Part shown: positions 13,750 to 17,785 of the stretch, in pieces
Position numbering within the stretch: the stretch's first letter is position 1
How the letters are laid out: every line of letters starts with the position of its first letter
Assembly: GCA_038251625.1 (NCBI GenBank)
Contig: JBBSBE010000081.1
Location: forward strand, 1-17,785
Length of the DNA stretch: 17,785 bases
Source: JBBQXK01 sp038251625
GTDB taxonomy: Bacteria; Pseudomonadota; Alphaproteobacteria; Rhodobacterales; Rhodobacteraceae
Reading direction: 5' to 3'
The notes under the pieces: model-generated
Told to the model about the DNA's origin: nothing
Database searches by the model: none
Seen by the model: the letters and a program-made list of their open reading frames with translations, nothing else
Program-made: the position numbers and the translations under genes

Positions 13750-14284
13750 AGCGAACGGTGTTCAAGCGCAGTGGGTTCAGAGCGATAGGCCCACCTGTCT
13801 GATGCTAATTCCCGATTGGCAATTGGCCAGGACGGTTGGTTGAAGCAGGGGCTACAGAAGCTGCTTTGCTTGGCGTCGCGCTTTGGGAAACAGTAATTCC
13901 GCGACTGAGAGTGCAAGCCAGTATCCGCAACGAACGTCTTCAATATCTACGTCGCAGACATGACTCACCAAGCTATGCTGCAATAAACATGAACGCCAAT
14001 AACGCCCGGCTTCGACCAGCTCCTTGGCAAAACGGTGCTGTTCGTCTGTCAATTGAATTGACGATTTTACCGTCATTTCTCGGACTCTCTTTGTCAGAAA
14101 TTAATTCTAAGTAGCACCCACATCAATCTCCGCCACCAGAGGAAAGGCGATTGGCTTCCGACGAAAAGCCAGATGACTAACGTTTCTGCATCGAAGTAAA
14201 ATACTTTTTAGTCAGCGACTTAGGAGTTGCTGTCTTTTGGTCTCAGCGGCTGTCTGCACCCATTGCAACGCACTGGAGACCGCC
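13750..14284. other. AT-richer spacer between the transporter operon and the mobile island
   Basis: Apart from the ParD-like remnant at 13852-14076 on the reverse strand, I see no gene. Base composition is visibly less GC-rich than on either side, in keeping with decayed or imported sequence. The left edge of the mobile cargo probably lies between 14080 and 14270; no att repeat or tRNA could be recognised. Confidence 0.4.
13852..14076 (-). pseudogene. orphan ParD-like antitoxin, degenerate
   Basis: The first 26 residues, MTVKSSIQLTDEQHRFAKEL then VEAGRY, match the ribbon-helix-helix N-terminus of ParD/CopG antitoxins (T-S-I-x-LTDEQ-x-FAK-x-LV-x-x-GRY). The next part (LLQHSL) keeps a trace of the (V)LQxGL helix, but the rest of the 74-residue frame does not look like the ParD toxin-binding tail. 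No ParE toxin gene follows on the reverse strand. A purine-rich AGAGAG precedes the ATG. It is probably the leftover of a toxin-antitoxin pair. Alternatively it could be an intact, unusual RHH regulator. Confidence 0.5.
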
Positions 14285-14494
14285 ATGAAGCGCCTGACAA
14301 CCCACGAAGAATTCTGCCTGACGAACGCCGCGCACTTCGTTGCCGCCCGCGGTCGGACGCCTGCATCCCGCACCCGGGAGCAATTCGCGACCCTGCCCGA
14401 GGCGCAGGCCTTTGGCGCGGCGATCGGCGACGGCCGGACCATGATCTACGCGGTCACGACCCCTGGCCATTCCGCCCACATCACCAACGCCTGA
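14285..14494 (+). CDS. small conserved hypothetical protein of mobile elements
   Basis: The product has 69 residues. GGAG lies 8 bases before ATG 14285, fixing the start. The sequence (TTHEEFCLTNAAHF, RGRTPASRTREQF, then DGRTMIYAVTTPGHSAHITNA) resembles short uncharacterised proteins that I recall from plasmids and islands of sphingomonads and Rhodobacterales. It has no signal peptide or membrane segment. It is the first gene of a tight three-gene operon: the next start is 11 bases after its stop. The function is unknown. Confidence 0.75.
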   Translation: MKRLTTHEEFCLTNAAHFVAARGRTPASRTREQFATLPEAQAFGAAIGDGRTMIYAVTTPGHSAHITNA

Positions 14495-14505
14495 AAGGCG
14501 ACGCC

Positions 14506-15054
14506 ATGAAAACCAAAACCCTCACTGCCGCGCAGACTGACACGCTCGCCCAGCGCCTTTCTGAAATCCCGATTGAACCGGCCACCAGCGCCAAGAAGGC
14601 GGGCGACAACCTCGCCCGCTTGCTGGCGGCAAGGATTGGCGCGGAGCGTGCGGCCCTTGCCTTCACGTCGATCATGACGGCCGAAACCTTCGATCAAGCG
14701 GAGGCCCGGCTGACCTTGGTGGTGAACTATGGCAACCCCGATCCTGCAAGCGAGGCAATTTCGGCGCCCGTCGATGAACCAAAGGTCGCGCCCGCCCCGG
14801 TTGTCGGCAAGCGGCAAGCCATCCTCGATCAGGCGCAGACTGGCGCGCTGCCACCAGCGCCGAATTTCTCCAAGCCGACCCACGCCCGCTTCCGGGTCAA
14901 GATGGCCCAGATCGTGGCCTTGGCCGGGGCGGGCGACATCGCCGCCCTGCAGGCGTTCGAAATCAACCCGGTTTCCTCCAGCCCGAAAGCGATGGCCCGC
15001 TACCGCGATCTCTGCGTGATCGCTATCACCGCCCGCGCGCAGTTGGTGGCATGA
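14506..15054 (+). CDS. conserved hypothetical protein of mobile elements
   Basis: The product is 182 residues, cytoplasmic and mostly helical. The N-terminal part (LTAAQTDTLAQRLSEIPIEPATSAKKAGDNLARLLAARIGA) and the C-terminal part (NFSKPTHARFRVKMAQIVALA, then FEINPVSSSPKAMARYRDL) are the recognisable conserved blocks, joined by a Pro/Ala-rich linker around residues 85-120. I recall similar proteins next to plasmid-type genes in alphaproteobacteria, always without known function. AAAGG lies about 8 bases before ATG 14506. Its stop overlaps the next start (ATGA), so the three genes are surely co-translated. Confidence 0.75.
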   Translation: MKTKTLTAAQTDTLAQRLSEIPIEPATSAKKAGDNLARLLAARIGAERAALAFTSIMTAETFDQAEARLTLVVNYGNPDPASEAISAPVDEPKVAPAPVVGKRQAILDQAQTGALPPAPNFSKPTHARFRVKMAQIVALAGAGDIAALQAFEINPVSSSPKAMARYRDLCVIAITARAQLVA

Positions 15055-15386
15055 AGATCACCCGCGAGTTCTGCCCCGGCGACCGCTACATCTACGATTT
15101 CGGGCTGTGCAGTTACGACAAGGGCTGGGCGCAGGTCGATACGGCGCAGGATGCGTCGTATTTCGGCACTTGGGCCAACCCGACCCGACTTCTGATCTTC
15201 AACTATTGCGAAGGCGACACGACCTTGAAGGAGGCCGCGTCGCCCGAGGAGTTCGCCGCAGAATTGCGAGAGATTGATGCTTGGAACCGTGCGCACGGCT
15301 ACAGTCCGGCGCAAATCGATCCTGGGTTCGATCCGGTGATGAAGGCGGCGTTTGAAGGGCTTGGGTTGGCGGACATGCTGCACTGA
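15051..15386 (+). CDS. hypothetical protein, third gene of the island operon
   Basis: The product has 111 residues. The ATG overlaps the preceding stop as ATGA, which fixes the start. The sequence is acidic and rich in aromatic residues (GDRYIYDFGLCSYDKGWAQVDT, then SYFGTWANPTRLLIFNYCEGD), with a helical second half ending in GLADMLH. There is no signal peptide or membrane segment. I do not recognise a family; the compact small domain would fit an accessory or protective protein of a mobile element, but nothing in the sequence shows a function. Confidence 0.75.
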   Translation: MKITREFCPGDRYIYDFGLCSYDKGWAQVDTAQDASYFGTWANPTRLLIFNYCEGDTTLKEAASPEEFAAELREIDAWNRAHGYSPAQIDPGFDPVMKAAFEGLGLADMLH

Positions 15387-15431
15387 ACGCGCGGACGGAT
15401 GAGTTTCCCCGCACGTTCCGCAAGTGTTGTC

Positions 15432-15455
15432 AAAAAGCCTGCACGCGGGAGCAGG
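15432..15455 (-). terminator. possible intrinsic terminator of the fic gene
   Basis: On the reverse strand CCTGC-TCCCGCGT-GCAGG is followed by CTTTTTG. The stem is only 5 bp but GC-rich, directly beyond the fic stop codon and between convergent genes. Confidence 0.45.
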
Positions 15456-15459
15456 AGGG

Positions 15460-16560
15460 TCAGACCTGGACGATCTCGTAATGCGTGCTCCGGCCTCCGC
15501 CCTCGCCTCTGCGCAGCAGTCCGGCGTCGAGCAGCAGTGCGATGTCCCGGTTCGCTGTGTCCTGCGAGCACTTGGCGATCGTGGCCCATTTGGAGGAGGT
15601 CATCTTCCCCTCGAACCCATCCAGAAGGCGGTTCAGCACCTTGTTCTGCCGCGCGTTCAGGGCGAGCGTGCCCGCGCGTTCCCAAAAGCGTGCCTTGTCC
15701 AGAACGGCTGCCAGGACATCCCGCGCGCCGTGGATGGCCCTTTGCAGGCAGGCGAGGAACCAGATCAGCCAGTCGGTGACGTCCACGCCACCCTTCTGCG
15801 TTTGTTCCAGCTGATTGTAATAGGCCGAGCGCTCTGCCCGGATTTGCGCGGACATGCTGTAGAACCGCTGCGGGCTGCCTTCCGACCGCGCCAGTGCCAG
15901 ATCGGCGATGGCCCGCGCGATCCGGCCATTGCCGTCATCGAACGGATGGATCGTCACGAACCAGAGATGCGCGAGGGCGGCCCTGAGTACCGGGTCTGTC
16001 GTTGTCGGCGCATTGAACCAGTCCAGAAACCGGCGCATGTCCGCAGCAACCTGCGGCGCTGGCGGCGCGGCGTAGTGCACCCGCTCGCGCCCGATCGGAC
16101 CGGAAATGACCTGCATCGGGCCTGCGCTGTCATCCCGCCACTCGCCGACCCGAATTCTTGCCATGCCGCTGCGCCCGGTGGGGAACAGAGCGCTGTGCCA
16201 GCCGAACAGGCGATCCAAGGTCAGCGGTTGTTCATAGCGACCGGTTGCGTCCAGCATGACCTCGACAATCCCCTCGACATCGCGATCCTTCGGCGTCAGC
16301 GCGCCGACGTCGATCCCGAGGCGTCGCGCGATCGAAGGCCGCACCTGCGTCACATCAAGCACCTCACCCTCGATCTCGCTCGTCTTGACAACATCCATGG
16401 TCAGGGTCTGCAGGATGGCTTCCTCGCGTAGCTGGAAACCGAGTGCTTCCATGCGGCCGACAAGACGACCCTGATCATGTCGCACCGCCGCCAACGGTGC
16501 AGCGATGGCCGCGTCCTGCCAGACCAGCTGTGGCCAAGCCGCATTCTGCCAGATGTACAT
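15460..16560 (-). CDS. Fic-family protein (DUF4172-Fic-winged helix), putative AMPylase
   Basis: The product is 366 residues from ATG 16560 (MYIWQNAAWP), the usual start of this Fic subgroup; GGAG lies 8 bases before it. An upstream in-frame ATG at 16857 would add 99 residues not typical of the family. Residues 1-85 form a DUF4172-type helical domain containing the inhibitory motif T60-S-E-I-E64-G, which fits (S/T)xxxE(G/N) and places the protein among Fic enzymes silenced by their own N-terminal helix. The catalytic motif HPFDDGNGRIAR (205-216) is complete. The C-terminal about 60 residues form a winged helix (SSKWATIAKCSQDTANRDIALLLDAGLL). Such enzymes usually transfer AMP to a target protein; the target is unknown. 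It faces the three-gene operon and may be island defence or toxin-like cargo. Confidence 0.92.
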   Translation of the reverse strand: MYIWQNAAWPQLVWQDAAIAAPLAAVRHDQGRLVGRMEALGFQLREEAILQTLTMDVVKTSEIEGEVLDVTQVRPSIARRLGIDVGALTPKDRDVEGIVEVMLDATGRYEQPLTLDRLFGWHSALFPTGRSGMARIRVGEWRDDSAGPMQVISGPIGRERVHYAAPPAPQVAADMRRFLDWFNAPTTTDPVLRAALAHLWFVTIHPFDDGNGRIARAIADLALARSEGSPQRFYSMSAQIRAERSAYYNQLEQTQKGGVDVTDWLIWFLACLQRAIHGARDVLAAVLDKARFWERAGTLALNARQNKVLNRLLDGFEGKMTSSKWATIAKCSQDTANRDIALLLDAGLLRRGEGGGRSTHYEIVQV

Positions 16561-16640
16561 TCCCACGATCTCCGCAATCCGTGCGGCGATAATGGCGATC
16601 ATTCGCCGCATCGGCAAGGGAGTTTCGTCGCAAATATTAC

Positions 16641-16663
16641 GGAGAATATGATGGCCAATCTCC
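16641..16663. promoter_or_regulatory. possible operator upstream of fic
   Basis: GGAGA and TCTCC are inverted, 13 bases apart, in an AT-rich patch (AATATT close by) about 80-100 bases before the fic start. The fic product has a winged helix, so autoregulation is conceivable. The evidence is weak. Confidence 0.2.
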
Positions 16664-16832
16664 GCAAGGCGCCGTGTTGGACGGGACCCGATCGACCATG
16701 TCCGGCCCATCTGGCCCCTTGCCGCGGCTTGAAGCGCACACAGCATTCGGTCTGTTGGCATCAGGGCAATCTGCACGGGAGGATCTCCGGACGATGAGGC
16801 GGGTTGAGGCGCGGCGATGACGATCGAGGGCA

Positions 16833-16873
16833 GGGTGCGCACCTGCGAACCGCGCACCCAAAGGTGCGAACCC
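16833..16873. repeat. imperfect 11-bp inverted repeat with internal direct repeat
   Basis: GGGTGCGCACC (16833-16843) and GGTGCGAACCC (16863-16873) pair at 10 of 11 positions around a 19-base loop. TGCGAACC occurs twice. The function is unknown; a binding site or recombination site is possible. Confidence 0.5.
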
Positions 16874-16875
16874 AG

Positions 16876-16911
16876 AAAAAATGTTTGACGCTAGAGGCTT
16901 ACCGCGCCTCT
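16876..16911 (-). terminator. possible terminator downstream of the DUF6362 gene
   Basis: On the reverse strand the stem AGAGGC/GCCTCT with a 7-base loop is followed, after 11 bases, by TTTTTT. The gap before the T-run makes it a poor intrinsic terminator. Confidence 0.25.
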
Positions 16912-17031
16912 GCCCCCCGCATACAGGTCCGGCCAGGGTGGAACCAAGGCCGGGGGAGCGAGGGGCAGCGCCTGATAATGGCTGGGGAAGCGGTCGATCT
17001 GTCGCCCATATGTTCCACCAGCCTATCGCTT

Positions 17032-17541
17032 TTATGCCTCAGAACCGGAAGAAATGTCTCGCCTGAAGTTCAACGTGTTCTGCGGGTTATCCTGCGTGTT
17101 GACCACGCTTTCGCGCGGGATTGCGCGGGGTTCATCCGGCACCCTCAGCTTACGCTTTGATTTCGTTTGCGAATTCAGCTTCTTCGCAATCGTCAAAAGC
17201 GCCGCCGCCCAGCGCCGCCAGGCGTTCGATCGCACAACACCGGCGCGGTAGCAGACTTGCCGCCAGCGCATGCCGTCGGCACGGAGCCAGACGATGCGGG
17301 CATCCTCGGGATGGATCAGCATCAGCCAGTCGAAGCATTCCTCCATCCGCGTGATGGCGGCCGCGCTCGGGATCACTCGCATCGGGGCTTCGGGGGTGTA
17401 GCCATAGGCATGCTTGGCCTCCTGCACGACCGGCGGCCACGACCCGCCATAGCCGCGGGGGCGGTCCTTCTCTGGCAGGCGGCGCAGCGTGTAGGCGGCT
17501 TCCTCGAAGCGGTCCTCGATATCGCGGGGTGTCAGCGTCAT
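17032..17541 (-). CDS. DUF6362-family protein
   Basis: The product is 169 residues from ATG 17541, with GGAGGA 7 bases before it; this start fits better than the ATG at 17580. The sequence follows the family pattern as I know it: IEDRFEEAAYTLRRLP, a Trp-containing WPPVVQEA segment, PSAAAITRMEECFDWL, ARIVWLRADGMRWRQVCYRAGV, then RSNAWRRWAAALLTIAKKLN. The middle to C-terminal part looks like a sigma-like or HTH fold (WRQVCYRAGVVRSNAWRRW), so it may bind DNA. The basic tail (KSKRKLRVPDEPRAIPR) is longer than I expect. Members are typical of prophages, plasmids and integrative elements of alphaproteobacteria. It lies 19 bases after the preceding gene and is probably in one operon with it. Confidence 0.8.
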   Translation of the reverse strand: MTLTPRDIEDRFEEAAYTLRRLPEKDRPRGYGGSWPPVVQEAKHAYGYTPEAPMRVIPSAAAITRMEECFDWLMLIHPEDARIVWLRADGMRWRQVCYRAGVVRSNAWRRWAAALLTIAKKLNSQTKSKRKLRVPDEPRAIPRESVVNTQDNPQNTLNFRRDISSGSEA

Positions 17542-17560
17542 GAATGGTCCTCCGTTCTGG

Positions 17561-17785
17561 TCAATAAATCTGCCGGGCACGCAGCGCGGCCTCGGTCACC
17601 AGCCCTGCTCGCAGCAAGGCATCACGCGTGGTGTTGTTCACGGCGCTGGGTGGGACGAAGCGGCCGGAATTGATCCATTCCGCCGTTCGCACCAAAATGT
17701 CGTAGGCGGTGAGCGAAGCCCCCGCTTTCGTTTCCCCAGCACTTTTCGCCTTCGCCGCCAGCGCCATCCTTTGGGCGTGGCGCTT
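17561..17785 (-). CDS. hypothetical protein, probably cut by the window edge
   Basis: The frame is open to the right edge. An ATG at 17767 would give 68 residues, but AAAGG directly abuts it, too close for a ribosome binding site, so the true start is probably outside. The visible part (GASLTAYDILVRTAEWINSGRFVPPSAVNN, then RAGLVTEAALRARQIY) is helical and soluble. I do not recognise the family. It precedes the DUF6362 gene by 19 bases and is likely co-transcribed with it. Confidence 0.6.
   Translation of the reverse strand, partial: KRHAQRMALAAKAKSAGETKAGASLTAYDILVRTAEWINSGRFVPPSAVNNTTRDALLRAGLVTEAALRARQIY

Larger units (their letters stand above)
16561..17031. other. intergenic region upstream of fic
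   Basis: No convincing gene is seen, although the reverse strand is open in the fic frame up to 16857. It holds several inverted repeats: GGAGA/TCTCC (16641-16663), an 11-bp imperfect repeat (16833-16873) and small hairpins at 16893-16911 and 16926-16950. The fic promoter should lie near 16600-16680. Confidence 0.4.

Noticed and set aside
15424..16431. 335-residue plus-strand frame antisense to fic
   Set aside because: The reverse strand carries the complete Fic motif; the plus-strand frame has no recognisable features.
16561..16857. 99-residue N-terminal extension of the Fic protein from an upstream ATG
   Set aside because: The MYIWQ start with a proper ribosome binding site is the family's usual beginning. 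The extension has no recognisable domain and is low-complexity in parts.
16825..16875. tRNA 3' end or att core, because the reverse strand translates to GSQVRTLPS
   Set aside because: That peptide is common in mistranslated tRNA ends, but the sequence lacks the GGTTCGAxTCC T-loop pattern and the rest of a cloverleaf.
1..17785. CRISPR array or long tandem repeats
   Set aside because: No regularly spaced repeats of 20 or more bases were seen; the only long exact repeat noticed is the 15-mer pair at the dps leaders.

Overview
The window looks like a chromosomal accessory region of a GC-rich alphaproteobacterium, most likely of the Rhodobacterales/Roseobacter group. The grounds are codon usage, HWE-type kinase architecture, GGAAC-N16-CGTT promoters of the alphaproteobacterial EcfG type, and mobile-element families common in that order. 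The species cannot be fixed from the sequence. I saw no tRNA, rRNA or CRISPR array.

Layout. (1) 1-3869: the 3' part of a large CheB-CheR-PAS-HWE histidine kinase, followed by a single-domain response regulator that is probably co-translated. (2) 4137-5888: nested insertion sequences. A complete-looking IS5-family element sits inside the decayed end of an IS21-family element (istB tail plus terminal repeats). (3) 6021-9010: a stress block with a secreted CHRD-domain protein, a small LuxR-type regulator, a canonical Dps, a second Dps-like protein that has lost most of its ferroxidase ligands, and the remnant of a BON-domain protein. (4) 9096-9591: a frameshifted IS6-type transposase remnant. 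(5) 9762-13749: the osmF-yehY-yehX-yehW osmoprotectant ABC transporter operon, in the same gene order as in E. coli. (6) 13750-14284: a mostly decayed spacer with an orphan ParD-like antitoxin remnant. (7) 14285-17785: GC-rich cargo of a mobile element or plasmid-like island: a three-gene operon of unknown function, a Fic-family AMPylase facing it, a DUF6362 protein and the edge of another gene.

How the parts work together. Four perfect matches to the EcfG (general stress sigma factor) consensus lie between 6.0 and 9.9 kb and essentially nowhere else in the window. They lie upstream of the CHRD gene, upstream of the luxR-type gene (reverse strand) and, twice, upstream of osmF. OsmF and Dps are RpoS-controlled in E. 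coli, so this block reads as the alphaproteobacterial counterpart of such a regulon. The neighbouring HWE kinase and its FATGUY-like receiver belong to the families that feed the PhyR/EcfG pathway; the functional link is inference.

The most unusual signal is at the two dps genes. They are a tandem duplication of about 870 bp that includes the 5' leaders. Both leaders keep an identical 15-mer and a hairpin whose 7-bp stem differs at two positions by compensatory changes, with an anti-Shine-Dalgarno-like CCTCCC in each loop. The second Dps is collinear with the first but has Pro, Asp and Met where ferroxidase His, His and Asp should be.
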